From Streptomyces sp. NBC_00414 (GTDB taxonomy: Bacteria > Actinomycetota > Actinomycetes > Streptomycetales > Streptomycetaceae): 64,000 nt of DNA. Shown here piece after piece: positions 16,852-26,800 of this stretch. The DNA is taken from positions 7,440,001 through 7,504,000 of the forward strand of contig NZ_CP107935.1 in assembly GCF_036038375.1 (NCBI RefSeq). Direction: 5' to 3'. How positions within the stretch are numbered: the first letter of the stretch is position 1; every line of letters starts with the position of its first letter. The translations under genes and the position numbers were made by a program. Under the pieces are notes generated by a model, which worked only from the letters and a program-made list of their open reading frames with translations, made no database searches and had not been told where the DNA came from.

Positions 16852-18180
16852 CTACAGACCCGGAATCCGACCGTTACGGAACAGGTCCACGAAGATCTGG
16901 TGGTCCTCGCGCGCGCGGGCACCGTACTCGTGCGCGAAGTCCACGAGGAGGTCGCCGAAGTTCTCCTCGTCGCCCGCGATCGCCGCGTCGATGGCGCGCT
17001 CGGTGGAGAACGGCACCAGCTCCGAGTGGCCGCTCTCGTCGTCCGCGGCGGCGTGCATGGTGGCGGTGGAGCGGCCGAGGTCGGCGACGACCGCCGCGAT
17101 CTCCTCCGGGTCGTCGATGTCGCCCCAGTCGAGGTCCACCGCGTAGGGCGAGACCTCGGCGACCAGCTGGCCCGCGCCGTCCAGCTCGGTCCAGCCCAGC
17201 CACGGGTCGGCGTGCGCCTGCAGCGCGCGCTGGGAGATCACCGTGCGGTGGCCCTCGTGCTGGAAGTAGTCACGGATCGAGGAGTCCGTGATGTGCCGGG
17301 AGACGGCCGGGGTCTGGGCCTGCTTGATGTAGATCACCACATCGTTCTCCAGGGCGTCGGTGGCACCCTCCAGAAGGATGTTGTACGAGGGCAGCCCGGC
17401 CGAGCCGATGCCGATGCCGCGGCGGCCCACGACGTCCTTCACCCGGTACGAGTCCGGGCGGTCCAGGGACGACTCGGGCAGCGTCTCCAGATAGCCGTCG
17501 AAGGCGGCGAGGACCTTGTAGCGGGTGGCCGCGTCCAGCTCGATGGAGCCGCCGCCCGGCGCGAAGCGGCGCTCGAAGTCGCGGATCTCGGTCATCGAGT
17601 CGAGCAGCCCGAAGCGGGTCAGCGAGCGCGCGTCCCGCAGGGCGTCCAGGAGCGGGCCCTGCGCGGTGTCCAGCGTGAAGGGCGGCACCTCGTCGCTCTT
17701 GGCGCCCGTCGCGAGGGCGTGGATGCGCTCCCGGTAGGCCGCCGCGTACGTCCGCACCAGGGAGGTGATCTGCTCGTCGCTCAGCGCCTTCGCGTAGCCG
17801 ATCAGGGCCACGGAGGCCGCGAGACGCTTGAGGTCCCAGGTGAACGGGCCGACGTACGCCTCGTCGAAGTCGTTCACGTTGAAGATCAGACGGCCCTGGG
17901 CGTCCATGTACGTGCCGAAGTTCTCCGCGTGCAGGTCGCCGTGGATCCACACCCGCGAGGTGCGCTCGTCCAGGTACGGACCGCCCCGCTTCTCCTGCTC
18001 CAGGTCGCGGTAGAACAGCCCTGCCGTCCCGCGGTAGAACGCGAACGCCGAGGCCGCCATCTTCCGGAACTTCACGCGGAACGCGGCCGGATCGGCGGCC
18101 AGCAGATCGCCGAAGGCGGTATTGAAGACGGCGAGGATCTCTTCGCCGCGCTGCTCGGCGCTGAGCTGCGGAACCGACAT
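16852..18180 (-). CDS. DUF2252 domain-containing protein
   Basis: 442-residue soluble protein of the DUF2252 family, whose members have a kinase-like (aminoglycoside-phosphotransferase-like) fold. The diagnostic block IHGDLHAENFGTY followed by NDFDEAYVGPFTWDLKRLA is present and resembles the catalytic HGDLHxxN and metal-binding D(F/L)D of that superfamily. Substrate unknown. ATG 18180 is chosen because AGGAGG lies eight bases upstream; the frame extends further without a good site. The gene stands alone, divergent from dnaE. Confidence 0.87.
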   Translation of the reverse strand: MSVPQLSAEQRGEEILAVFNTAFGDLLAADPAAFRVKFRKMAASAFAFYRGTAGLFYRDLEQEKRGGPYLDERTSRVWIHGDLHAENFGTYMDAQGRLIFNVNDFDEAYVGPFTWDLKRLAASVALIGYAKALSDEQITSLVRTYAAAYRERIHALATGAKSDEVPPFTLDTAQGPLLDALRDARSLTRFGLLDSMTEIRDFERRFAPGGGSIELDAATRYKVLAAFDGYLETLPESSLDRPDSYRVKDVVGRRGIGIGSAGLPSYNILLEGATDALENDVVIYIKQAQTPAVSRHITDSSIRDYFQHEGHRTVISQRALQAHADPWLGWTELDGAGQLVAEVSPYAVDLDWGDIDDPEEIAAVVADLGRSTATMHAAADDESGHSELVPFSTERAIDAAIAGDEENFGDLLVDFAHEYGARAREDHQIFVDLFRNGRIPGL

Positions 18181-18440
18181 CGCTGGGTGCCTCCTGGTGC
18201 GGGTGGTGCGTGACGAGTGGGACGGAATGTGCGGTCCGCCGGAGCGGTTGTCTCCGTCATCATCCAACGGACGGGGGGTCACGGGAGTGCCCGTTCACCG
18301 TCCGATGAAGGTACGCACGAAGGTACGGGGGAGAGCGCTCGGAGTGTCAGTGCTCAGGCATAGACTTCGTCGCTGTCCCCCAGACTGTTCGCAGCCGGTA
18401 GGGATCTCGTCGACGCCAGTTCTTCTTGGAGGCCGAAGCC

Positions 18441-21400
18441 GTGTCAAAGCCGCCGTTCACGCACCTGCACGTTCATACCCAGTACTCGCTGCTGGACGGT
18501 GCCGCGCGGCTGAAGGACATGTTCGACGCGTGCAACGAGATGGGCATGTCGCACATCGCGATGTCCGACCACGGCAACCTCCACGGGGCGTACGACTTCT
18601 TCCACTCGGCCAAGAAGGCGGGCGTCACCCCGATCATCGGGATCGAGGCGTACGTCGCCCCCGAGTCGCGGCGCAACAAGCGGAAGATCAAGTGGGGCCA
18701 GCCGCACCAGAAGCGCGACGACGTGTCCGGTTCCGGTGGTTACACCCACAAGACGATCTGGGCGGCGAACCGGACGGGCCTGCACAACCTGTTCAAGCTC
18801 TCCTCGGACGCGTACGCGGAGGGCTGGCTCCAGAAGTGGCCCCGTATGGACAAGGAGACCATCTCCCAGTGGTCCGAGGGCCTGATCGCCTCCACCGGCT
18901 GCCCCTCCGGTGAACTGCAGACCCGTCTGCGTCTGGGCCAGTTCGACGAGGCGGTGAAGGCCGCCTCGGAGTACCAGGACATCTTCGGCAAGGACCGGTA
19001 CTTCCTGGAGCTGATGGACCACGGCATCGAGATCGAGAGCCGGGTCCGCGACGACCTGCTGAGGGTCGGCAAGAAGCTGGGCATCCCGCCGCTGGTGACG
19101 AACGACTCGCACTACACGTACGCGCACGAGGCGACGGCGCACGACGCGCTGCTGTGCATCCAGACCGGCAAGAACCTCTCCGACCCGGACCGCTTCCGCT
19201 TCGACGGCACCGGTTACTACCTGAAGTCGACGGACGAGATGTACGCCGTCGACTCCTCGGACGCCTGGCAGGAAGGGTGCGCCAACACCCTCCTGGTGGC
19301 CGAGCAGATCGACACGACCGGCATGTTCGAGGCGAAGAACCTCATGCCGAAGTTCGACATCCCCGAGGGCTTCACCGAGGTCACCTGGTTCCAGGAGGAG
19401 GTGCGCCGCGGCATGGAGCGCCGCTTCCCCGCCGGCGTCCCCGACGACCGCCAGAAGCAGGCCGAGTACGAGATGGACGTCATCATCCAGATGGGGTTCC
19501 CGGGGTACTTCCTCGTCGTCGCCGACTTCATCATGTGGGCCAAGAAGCAGGGCATCGCGGTCGGCCCCGGCCGAGGCTCCGCGGCCGGCTCGATCGTGTC
19601 GTACGCCATGGGCATCACCGACCTCGACCCGATCCCGCACGGACTGATCTTCGAGCGGTTCCTGAACCCCGAGCGCGTCTCCATGCCCGACGTCGACATC
19701 GACTTCGACGAGCGTCGGCGCGTCGAGGTGATCAGGTACGTGACGGAGAAGTACGGCGCCGACAAGGTCGCCATGATCGGCACGTACGGCAAGATCAAGG
19801 CGAAGAACGCCATCAAGGACTCCGCGCGCGTGCTGGGCTACCCGTACGCGATGGGCGACCGGCTCACCAAGGCGATGCCCGCCGACGTCCTCGGCAAGGG
19901 CATCGACCTGAACGGCATCACCGATCCCAAGCACCCGCGCTACGGCGAGGCCGGCGAGATCCGCGGGATGTACGAGAACGAGCCGGACGTCAAGAAGGTC
20001 ATCGACACCGCCAAGGGCGTCGAGGGCCTGGTCCGGCAGATGGGTGTGCACGCGGCCGGCGTGATCATGTCCAGCGAGCCCATCGTCGACCACGCCCCGG
20101 TCTGGGTGCGGCACACCGACAACGTGACGATCACCCAGTGGGACTACCCGCAGTGCGAGTCGCTCGGCCTGCTCAAGATGGACTTCCTGGGCCTGCGCAA
20201 CCTCACGATCATGGACGACGCCATCAAGATGGTGAAGGCCAACAAGGGCATCGACCTGGAGATGCTCTCCCTCCCGCTGGACGACCCCAAGACCTTCGAA
20301 CTGCTCTGCCGCGGTGACACCCTCGGCGTCTTCCAGTTCGACGGCGGCCCGATGCGCTCGCTGCTCCGCCAGATGCAGCCCGACAACTTCGAGGACATCT
20401 CCGCCGTCTCGGCCCTCTACCGGCCGGGCCCGATGGGCATGAACTCGCACATCAACTACGCGGAGCGCAAGAACAAGCGCCAGGAGATCACGCCGATCCA
20501 CAAGGAGCTGGAGGAGCCGCTCGAAGAGGTCCTGGCGGTCACCTACGGCCTGATCGTCTACCAGGAGCAGGTCCAGAAGGCCGCCCAGATCATCGCCGGC
20601 TACTCGCTCGGCGAGGCCGACATCCTGCGCCGCGTGATGGGCAAGAAGAAGCCCGACGAGCTGGCGAAGAACTTCGTCCTCTTCCAGGAGGGCGCCCAGA
20701 AGAACGGCTACAGCGCCGAGGCGATCCAGGCCCTGTGGGACGTGCTGGTCCCGTTCGCCGGATACGCGTTCAACAAAGCGCACTCGGCCGCGTACGGACT
20801 GGTGTCGTACTGGACCGGCTATCTGAAGGCGAACTACCCGGCCGAGTACATGGCCGCGCTGCTCACCTCGGTCAAGGACGACAAGGACAAGTCGGCGGTC
20901 TACCTCAACGAGTGCCGCCGCATGAAGATCAAGGTCCTGCCGCCGAACGTCAACGAGTCCGAGCAGAACTTCGCCGCGCAGGGCGACGACGTGATCCTCT
21001 TCGGCCTCTCCGCGGTGCGCAACGTCGGTACGAACGTCGTCGAGTCGATCATCCGCAGCCGCAAGGCCAAGGGGAAGTACAACTCGTTCCCCGACTACCT
21101 CGACAAGGTCGAGGCCGCCGCCTGCAACAAGCGCACCACGGAATCACTCATCAAGGCCGGCGCCTTCGACACGATGGGGCACACCCGCAAGGGCCTCACC
21201 GCGCACTTCGAGCCGATGATCGACAACGTGGTCGCGGTCAAGCGCAAGGAGGCCGAGGGCCAGTTCGACCTCTTCGGCGGCATGGGCGACGCGGACAACA
21301 CCGAGCCCGGCTTCGGACTCGACGTGGAGTTCACCACCGACGAGTGGGACAAGGCCTATCTGCTCGCCCAGGAGCGGGAGATGCTCGGCCTGTACGTCTC

Positions 21401-21986
21401 CGACCACCCGCTCTTCGGTCTGGAGCACGTGCTGTCCGACAAGGCCGACGCGGGCATCGCCCAGCTCACCGGCGGTGAGCACGGGGACGGCGCGGTCGTC
21501 ACCATCGGCGGCATCATCTCCGGCCTCCAGCGCAAGATGACCAAGCAGGGCAACGCCTGGGCCATCGCCACCGTGGAGGACCTCGCCGGCTCCATCGAGT
21601 GCATGTTCTTCCCCGCGACCTACCAGCTGGTGTCGACCCAACTCGTCGAGGACGCGGTGGTGTTCGTCAAGGGCCGCCTCGACAAGCGTGAGGACGTACC
21701 GCGCCTGGTCGCGATGGAGCTCCAGGTCCCGGACCTCTCCAACGCGGGCACCAACGCGCCCGTGATCCTCACCATCCCGGCCCTGAAGATCACCCCGCCC
21801 ATGGTCAGCAGGCTCGGCGAGATCCTCAGCCACCACCGGGGCGAGAGCGAGGTGCGGATCCGGCTCCAGGGACCGAGCAAGACCACGGTCCTGCGGCTCG
21901 ACCGGCACCGGGTGAAGGCGGATCCCGCGCTCTTCGGCGACCTGAAGGTGCTGCTGGGCCCGGCCTGCCTGGCGACCACCGGCTGA
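18441..21986 (+). CDS. dnaE: DNA polymerase III alpha subunit
   Basis: Replicative polymerase subunit. An N-terminal PHP domain (FTHLHVHTQYSLLDGAARL, residues about 5-24 onward) precedes the palm with catalytic acids in MPDVDIDFDERRR. The beta-clamp/HhH region and a C-terminal OB domain (GGIISGLQRKMTKQGNAWAI) follow. The 1181-residue length is that of streptomycete DnaE1. The GTG at 18441 has TTGGAGG nine bases upstream and gives the expected N-terminus. The 260-base gap to the divergent DUF2252 gene contains a possible -10 TAGACT at about 18361. Confidence 0.97.
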   Translation: MSKPPFTHLHVHTQYSLLDGAARLKDMFDACNEMGMSHIAMSDHGNLHGAYDFFHSAKKAGVTPIIGIEAYVAPESRRNKRKIKWGQPHQKRDDVSGSGGYTHKTIWAANRTGLHNLFKLSSDAYAEGWLQKWPRMDKETISQWSEGLIASTGCPSGELQTRLRLGQFDEAVKAASEYQDIFGKDRYFLELMDHGIEIESRVRDDLLRVGKKLGIPPLVTNDSHYTYAHEATAHDALLCIQTGKNLSDPDRFRFDGTGYYLKSTDEMYAVDSSDAWQEGCANTLLVAEQIDTTGMFEAKNLMPKFDIPEGFTEVTWFQEEVRRGMERRFPAGVPDDRQKQAEYEMDVIIQMGFPGYFLVVADFIMWAKKQGIAVGPGRGSAAGSIVSYAMGITDLDPIPHGLIFERFLNPERVSMPDVDIDFDERRRVEVIRYVTEKYGADKVAMIGTYGKIKAKNAIKDSARVLGYPYAMGDRLTKAMPADVLGKGIDLNGITDPKHPRYGEAGEIRGMYENEPDVKKVIDTAKGVEGLVRQMGVHAAGVIMSSEPIVDHAPVWVRHTDNVTITQWDYPQCESLGLLKMDFLGLRNLTIMDDAIKMVKANKGIDLEMLSLPLDDPKTFELLCRGDTLGVFQFDGGPMRSLLRQMQPDNFEDISAVSALYRPGPMGMNSHINYAERKNKRQEITPIHKELEEPLEEVLAVTYGLIVYQEQVQKAAQIIAGYSLGEADILRRVMGKKKPDELAKNFVLFQEGAQKNGYSAEAIQALWDVLVPFAGYAFNKAHSAAYGLVSYWTGYLKANYPAEYMAALLTSVKDDKDKSAVYLNECRRMKIKVLPPNVNESEQNFAAQGDDVILFGLSAVRNVGTNVVESIIRSRKAKGKYNSFPDYLDKVEAAACNKRTTESLIKAGAFDTMGHTRKGLTAHFEPMIDNVVAVKRKEAEGQFDLFGGMGDADNTEPGFGLDVEFTTDEWDKAYLLAQEREMLGLYVSDHPLFGLEHVLSDKADAGIAQLTGGEHGDGAVVTIGGIISGLQRKMTKQGNAWAIATVEDLAGSIECMFFPATYQLVSTQLVEDAVVFVKGRLDKREDVPRLVAMELQVPDLSNAGTNAPVILTIPALKITPPMVSRLGEILSHHRGESEVRIRLQGPSKTTVLRLDRHRVKADPALFGDLKVLLGPACLATTG

Positions 21987-22066
21987 CGGCTTCCCGGACC
22001 TCCGGACCTCCGGTTCTCCGGACCCGTGGTTCTCCGGGCTTCCGGACCCACGGCTTCGGAACGGCG

Positions 22067-22100
22067 CGAGGGGCGCACCCGTGCACGGGTGCGCCCCTCG
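22067..22100. terminator. 34-bp perfect palindrome after dnaE
   Basis: CGAGGGGCGCACCCGTG and its complement run without mismatch from 22067 to 22100, between the convergent dnaE and the 59-residue gene. The 80 bases before it are a low-complexity run of CCGGACCTCCGG-like units with no coding content. Confidence 0.8.
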
Positions 22101-22136
22101 GCGTGTGCCAGAGCCTCAACGGCTCGTGCGCCGGAC

Positions 22137-22316
22137 CTAGTTGTGGCCGAAACGCTTCTGGTGCTTGCGGGCGACGTCGGCCGGGCTGCCCTGGATCTGC
22201 GACACAGGCGACTGCCGCTCCTGTGCCGAGGACCGCTCGGACTGCTCCTGCGTACGCTCCGGCTGCGACGAACGGTCCTGTTCGCCGCCCTGCTTGCGGT
22301 TCTTGTTCTTGGCCAT
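22137..22316 (-). CDS. Small conserved hydrophilic protein
   Basis: 59 residues, starting MAKNKNRKQGGEQDRSSQ and ending SPADVARKHQKRFGHN. It is highly charged, rich in Gln, Ser, Glu and Arg, with no hydrophobic core and is probably disordered. AGGAGG lies seven bases before the ATG at 22316, which supports this start over the longer frame. From memory, very similar small proteins are annotated across Streptomyces without a function. Confidence 0.75.
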   Translation of the reverse strand: MAKNKNRKQGGEQDRSSQPERTQEQSERSSAQERQSPVSQIQGSPADVARKHQKRFGHN

Positions 22317-22538
22317 GGTGCTGCCTCCTACGGGGGTTTTAGGTGCCAGGGCCGGGACCAGACTCACATAGCCGGAGGAGTCGCGCATTTCGGAGAATTA
22401 CCGTGCGTAATAAGGCCTGTAGGCGCGTGATCCCCCGATCCGCCACGCCGAAGATCGAGTTCCGGCCGTTAACCTCCGCGTGGTCGGGCAGACTCGAAGG
22501 AAGCCCGAAGCAAACCTCCCGGAAAGAGGGTGGATCGC

Positions 22539-23813
22539 GTGGACCGCTGCATTGTCCTGGTGGACGCCGGTTATCTGCTCGGGGCCGCTGCCAGTCTTCT
22601 TGCCGGGGAACCCTCACGATCCCGGATCACCGTCGACCACGCCGCCCTCATCCAGGGGCTGCGCGAGCGTGCCGAGTCCGAGACGGACCGGCCCCTGCTG
22701 CGCATCTACTGGTTCGACGGCGCCCCCGACCGCGTACCGCAGCCGGAGCACCGCAGGCTGCGCGTGATGCCCCGGGTCACGGTGCGCCTGGGCGCGCTGA
22801 CCCGCAGCGACGGGCGGTGGGCGCAGAAGGGCGTGGACGCCGCCATGCACGCCGAGCTGACCGAACTGGCGCGCAACCGTGCCTGCTCCGACGTCGTGCT
22901 CGTCACCGGCGACGGGGATCTGCTGCCCGGAATGATGGCCGCCAAGGAACACGGGGTCGCCGTGCACCTGTGGGCCGTGCAGGCCGCGGACGGCGACTAC
23001 AACCAGTCCGAGGACCTTGTCGCCGAGGCCGACGAGCGGCGCGTGCTGGACCGGATCTGGATCACCAAGGCCGTACGGTCCAAGGATCTGGGCGGGGTCT
23101 GCGCGCCGCCGCCCGTGCCGCGGCCCGAGATCGCCGCGATCCTCTCCGCGCCGCTGCCCGAGTCCGCCCTGGGCGCGGGGCTCGGCTCCGCGCCGGCTTC
23201 CGCCCTGGGCACCGCCGATGAGCGGACCGCGGCGGAGGCCGAGCACACGCAGGCCGCGCCGGGCGAGAACGGCACGGAGGCGCGGGTGCCGACCGCGAAG
23301 GGTGTACCCACGCCGAAGGACCTGGCCGCGCTGCGGGCCCCCGGGGCGCCGGGTGCGTCCGGTGGGCAGACGGCGGCGCAGCATCCCGCGAACGCGACGC
23401 TGCGGTGGTCGTCCGACAAGGGGTGGGTGGACCGGCCCGGCACCGCCGCCGAGAACGCGGAGGCCGCGCTGCTGCCGACGCTCGCGCAGCTCACCTCGGC
23501 CGAGCAGCGGTGGGCGGACCGTGAGGAGGACATCACCACGGTGGGCGGTGATCCGTTCGAGGTCGGGCAGGTGTTCGCTCGGCGGTGGATGGAGCGGTTG
23601 GCCGACCAGTCGCAGCTGCCGAAGCTGTCCACGATGTATCCGCGGGTGCCGCATCGGATCGACGGGGAGCTGTTGCGGTACGCGGCTCGGTTCGGGCTGC
23701 TCGCGCACAAGGACGATCAGATCGATGAGCATGATCGGTATGCGATTCGGGCCGGGTTCTGGCGGGAGGTCGAGGCGCGGACCTCTGCGGAGCATGCTCC
23801 CGCAGGGGAGTAG
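22539..23813 (+). CDS. NYN domain protein (PIN-like nuclease fold)
   Basis: 424 residues. The N-terminal half (about 1-190) is a NYN/DUF88-type domain with the acidic active-site pattern of PIN-like RNases: VDAGYLLG, KGVDAAMHAEL and VLVTGDGDLLPGMM. A Pro/Ala-rich linker (about 200-290) and a basic C-terminal domain (about 300-424, resembling a winged-helix or OST-HTH-like module, tentative) follow. An RNA-processing role is inferred from the fold. GTG 22539 sits nine to ten bases after AGAGGG; the GTG at 22530 is too close to that SD. Confidence 0.82.
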   Translation: MDRCIVLVDAGYLLGAAASLLAGEPSRSRITVDHAALIQGLRERAESETDRPLLRIYWFDGAPDRVPQPEHRRLRVMPRVTVRLGALTRSDGRWAQKGVDAAMHAELTELARNRACSDVVLVTGDGDLLPGMMAAKEHGVAVHLWAVQAADGDYNQSEDLVAEADERRVLDRIWITKAVRSKDLGGVCAPPPVPRPEIAAILSAPLPESALGAGLGSAPASALGTADERTAAEAEHTQAAPGENGTEARVPTAKGVPTPKDLAALRAPGAPGASGGQTAAQHPANATLRWSSDKGWVDRPGTAAENAEAALLPTLAQLTSAEQRWADREEDITTVGGDPFEVGQVFARRWMERLADQSQLPKLSTMYPRVPHRIDGELLRYAARFGLLAHKDDQIDEHDRYAIRAGFWREVEARTSAEHAPAGE

Positions 23814-23915
23814 GTGGGTTGGTCTTTTGCCCAAGGGCTGGTGGGGTGCGGGTGGGAGTGGTTCGGCGCCGGGCGGGGGGTTGAGTGTCGGCTGCGGGCC
23901 CGGTGGGGGCTTGTT

Positions 23916-24050
23916 GCGCCGTTCCCCGCGCCCCTAAAGGCGAAAGGCAACAGACTGCGCCGTTCCCCGCGCCCCTGGAGGCGAAAGGCAACAGACTGCG
24001 CCGTTCCCCGCGCCCCTGGAGGCGAAGACCGCGCCGTTCCCCGCGCCCCT
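23916..24050 (+). repeat. 41-bp tandem repeat array of the dispersed intergenic element
   Basis: Core GCGCCGTTCCCCGCGCCCCT recurs at 23916, 23957, 23998 and 24031, so three starts are exactly 41 bases apart and the last unit is shortened to 33. The spacer reads approximately GGAGGCGAAAGGCAACAGACT. The block is preceded by GGCTGCGGGCCCGGTGGGGG, which also precedes the array at 42949. It lies between the NYN gene and an ABC transporter gene, and 23814-24136 has no other gene. Confidence 0.9.
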
Positions 24051-24136
24051 GGAGGCGTTGTCGGGTGGCCGTTCCTGGCAGGGTATGTCCGACCCGGGCG
24101 TTGTTCGGGGCGTGGGACCCCGTACTCTCGGTTCTC

Positions 24137-25168
24137 GTGAGTACGCGCACCGCACAGGCAGTCCGGGACGGGCACGGCGGGGGAGTCGTGTGCGCCGTGC
24201 GGGATCTTACGAAGACCTATCCGGCGGTGCGCGGGCGGCGCGGGGTGCCCGGCACACCCGAGGTGCGGGCCACCGACGGGGTGCGGATCGACATCAGGCA
24301 GGGCGAGATCTTCGGGCTGCTCGGGCCGAACGGCGCAGGCAAGACCACCCTCGTACGCCAGCTGACCGGGCTGATGCGCCCCGACCGCGGCAGCGTCGAG
24401 ATCCTCGGCCACGACATCGTGCGCCACCCCGAGCGGGCCGCGCGGATCCTCGCGTACCTCGGGCAGGAGTCCACCGCGCTCGACGAGCTGACCGTGTCGC
24501 TCGCCGCGGAGACCACCGGGCGGCTGCGCGGGCTCGACGTGCGCACCGCGCGGGCCGAGCGGGACGCGGTCCTGGAGGAGCTGGGGCTGACGGCGCTCGC
24601 CTCGCGGCCCCTCAAGAAGCTTTCCGGCGGACAGCGGCGTCTCGCCTGCTTCGCCACCACCCTCGTCGGCGCGCGCCCCTTCCTCGTCCTCGACGAGCCG
24701 ACCACCGGCATGGACCCCGTCGCCCGCCGCGCCGTCTGGGCCGCCGTCGACCGGCGCCGGGCCGAGAACGCCACCACCGTCCTGCTCGTCACCCACAACG
24801 TCATCGAGGCCGAGACCGTCCTCGACCGGGTCGCCGTGCTCGACCGGGGCCGTGTCATCGCCTGCGACACCCCGTCCGGGCTGAAGGAGCAGGTCGCCGG
24901 CGAGGTGCGCCTCGAACTGGTCTGGCGCGAGCGTGCCCCGCTCGACGTGCCCGAGGTCGCCGCCCTGCGCGACCGCGCCGTAGAGTCGGGCCGTCGCTGG
25001 TCGCTGCGGCTCTCTCCCGAGGAGGCCCGAGCGGCCGTCGCGGCGGTCACCGGCGGCGCCGCCTTCGCCGCCCTGGACGACTTCACGCTCGCCACGCCGA
25101 GCCTGGAGGACGTGTACCTGGCTCTGGGCGGCAGCGCCGGAAGCGTACGGGGGTTGGTCAAGGCATGA
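24137..25168 (+). CDS. ABC transporter ATP-binding protein
   Basis: 343-residue ATPase of an export-type (ABC-2) transporter. Walker A is LLGPNGAGKTTLVRQL, the signature is KLSGGQRRLACFA, and Walker B is FLVLDEPTTGMDP, with the switch His in LLVTHNVIEAE. The C-terminal 90 residues form an accessory domain as in drug and polyketide exporters. The GTG start has no SD; TACTCT ends eight bases upstream, consistent with a leaderless transcript. The permease gene lies 67 bases downstream. Confidence 0.92.
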   Translation: MSTRTAQAVRDGHGGGVVCAVRDLTKTYPAVRGRRGVPGTPEVRATDGVRIDIRQGEIFGLLGPNGAGKTTLVRQLTGLMRPDRGSVEILGHDIVRHPERAARILAYLGQESTALDELTVSLAAETTGRLRGLDVRTARAERDAVLEELGLTALASRPLKKLSGGQRRLACFATTLVGARPFLVLDEPTTGMDPVARRAVWAAVDRRRAENATTVLLVTHNVIEAETVLDRVAVLDRGRVIACDTPSGLKEQVAGEVRLELVWRERAPLDVPEVAALRDRAVESGRRWSLRLSPEEARAAVAAVTGGAAFAALDDFTLATPSLEDVYLALGGSAGSVRGLVKA

Positions 25169-25235
25169 GCGTGCGGGCCTCCGCAGCCGTACGGAACAGG
25201 TACACCGAAGCCGAAGCGAACAGGAGCCGCTCGAC

Positions 25236-26087
25236 GTGAGTGTCGTACCCGCCGAGGTCCTGCCCGGCGCAGCCCGCGTGGACGGGAGCCGGTCCGGACA
25301 TGGCACGGACACCGAGGACGGTGTCCGTGCGGTGGCCGGGCTCGGGCCGCGCGCGCGGCTCTGGCCGGCGCTGGCCGCCGTCTACCGGGCGCAGCTCTCC
25401 CGGGCCAGGGTGGCGCGGATCCCCCTGCTGTTCGTGGCGACCTTCCAGTCCATCGGGATCATGGTCCTGATGCGCGGGGTCGTGGACGGCGGCGGTGAGG
25501 CGCAGGCCGTGGTCGCCGGTTCGTCGGTCCTCGTGGTCGCGTTCGTCGCGCTCAACCTGCTCGCCCAGTACTTCGGCCAGCTGCGCGCCAGCGGCGGCCT
25601 CGACCACTACGCGACGCTGCCCGTGCCGCCCGCCGCCGTCGTGCTCGGCGCGGCCGCCGCGTACGCCTCCTTCACCGTGCCCGGGACGCTCGTGACCGCC
25701 GTCGTGGGCAGCGTCCTCTTCCAGCTGCCGCTGACGCACCTGTGGATCCTCGCCGCCGTCATCCCGCTCGCGGGCGCGGCGCTCGCCGGGCTCGGAGCGG
25801 CGCTCGGACTGCTCGCCCCGCGCCCCGAACTGGCCACGCTGCTCGGTCAGCTGGGCATGTCCGCCGCGCTGCTGCTCGGCGTGCTGCCGCCGGACCGGCT
25901 GCCGACCTTCATGCAGTGGGCGCGTGATCTGATGCCCTCCACCTACGGGGTCGAGGCGCTCAGGCTGACCTTCGGGCCGGACCCGGACTGGGGCCTGGTC
26001 CTGCTCGACCTGGCCGTGTGCGCGGGTGTCGGCGTCGCCTCGCTGGCCGTCGCGACCTGGGCCTACCGCCGGGCGGCCGTCCGGTGA
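25236..26087 (+). CDS. ABC-2 type transporter permease
   Basis: 283-residue membrane partner of the ATPase encoded just upstream. After a polar N-terminus (about 45 residues) there are six hydrophobic segments. The segment FMQWARDLMPSTYGVEALRLTFGPDP is typical of ABC-2 permeases near their last helix. The substrate is not evident. The GTG follows GAGCCGCTCGAC, which is a weak SD. Confidence 0.88.
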   Translation: MSVVPAEVLPGAARVDGSRSGHGTDTEDGVRAVAGLGPRARLWPALAAVYRAQLSRARVARIPLLFVATFQSIGIMVLMRGVVDGGGEAQAVVAGSSVLVVAFVALNLLAQYFGQLRASGGLDHYATLPVPPAAVVLGAAAAYASFTVPGTLVTAVVGSVLFQLPLTHLWILAAVIPLAGAALAGLGAALGLLAPRPELATLLGQLGMSAALLLGVLPPDRLPTFMQWARDLMPSTYGVEALRLTFGPDPDWGLVLLDLAVCAGVGVASLAVATWAYRRAAVR

Positions 26088-26121
26088 CGCGCCCGACAGG
26101 CGGGCCTGGCACGATGTCGGT

Positions 26122-26769
26122 GTGACCGCACCGCTGAACCCGCCTCCGCCGCCGAACCACCAGCCGCCGCACGACGCCTGGCAGGCGCCGCCCGCCGGGT
26201 ACGGGCTCGGTCATCCCGGTTTCGAGGAGGACGGTCCCGGAATGAAGACAGAGCTGCGCGAGGCCGCGGTCGTCACGGTCGCGATGGCGGTCGCCGGCCT
26301 GCTGCTCGGTGTCCTGTGGTGGTGGCTCGCGCCGCACGTGCCGCTCATCTCGGACGACACCACCGTGTACCTCAAGGACACGGAGGGGGAGCAGGCCATC
26401 GGTGTGGACGGCACATTCACCCTGCTGGCACTCGCCCTCGGCCTGGTCAGCGCGCTGGCGGTGTTCCTTCTGCGGCGCCGGGGCGGTATCGCGCTCGTCG
26501 TCGCCCTCACCGTCGGCGGCATCCTCGGCTCCCTGGTCGCCTGGCGCCTCGGTGTCTGGCTCGGCCCCACGCAGGACGTGGTCGCGCACGCCAAGGAGGT
26601 CGGCAAGGGCGTCGCCTTCGACGCCCCGCTTGAACTCGGCGCCAAGGGCGCCCTGCTCGCCTGGTCCGTCTCGGCCCTGCTGATCCACCTGGGCCTGACG
26701 GCCCTCTTCGCCCCCAGGGACCCGGACCCCTTCGACTCCCCGTACTACCCCCAGACCCCGCAGCCCTGA
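26122..26769 (+). CDS. Actinobacterial integral membrane protein, Pro-rich N-terminus
   Basis: 215 residues. A Pro/His-rich cytoplasmic segment (about 1-45) precedes four hydrophobic helices at about 50-72, 100-122, 125-147 and 175-198. LWWWLAPHVPLISDDTTVYL lies in the external loop. It resembles proteins annotated as DUF2567 (from memory, tentative). It may be co-transcribed with the ABC genes 34 bases upstream, although CACGAT six bases before its GTG, with no SD, suggests its own leaderless start. Confidence 0.72.
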   Translation: MTAPLNPPPPPNHQPPHDAWQAPPAGYGLGHPGFEEDGPGMKTELREAAVVTVAMAVAGLLLGVLWWWLAPHVPLISDDTTVYLKDTEGEQAIGVDGTFTLLALALGLVSALAVFLLRRRGGIALVVALTVGGILGSLVAWRLGVWLGPTQDVVAHAKEVGKGVAFDAPLELGAKGALLAWSVSALLIHLGLTALFAPRDPDPFDSPYYPQTPQP

Positions 26770-26800
26770 CGGAGCCCGCCCTTGGGTGGGGCAGCCCCGC

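Noticed and set aside
23916..24050. Regularly spaced repeats suggesting a CRISPR array
   Set aside because: The spacers are nearly identical, there are no cas genes, and the same core is dispersed in other gaps; this is a tandem copy of an intergenic repeat.
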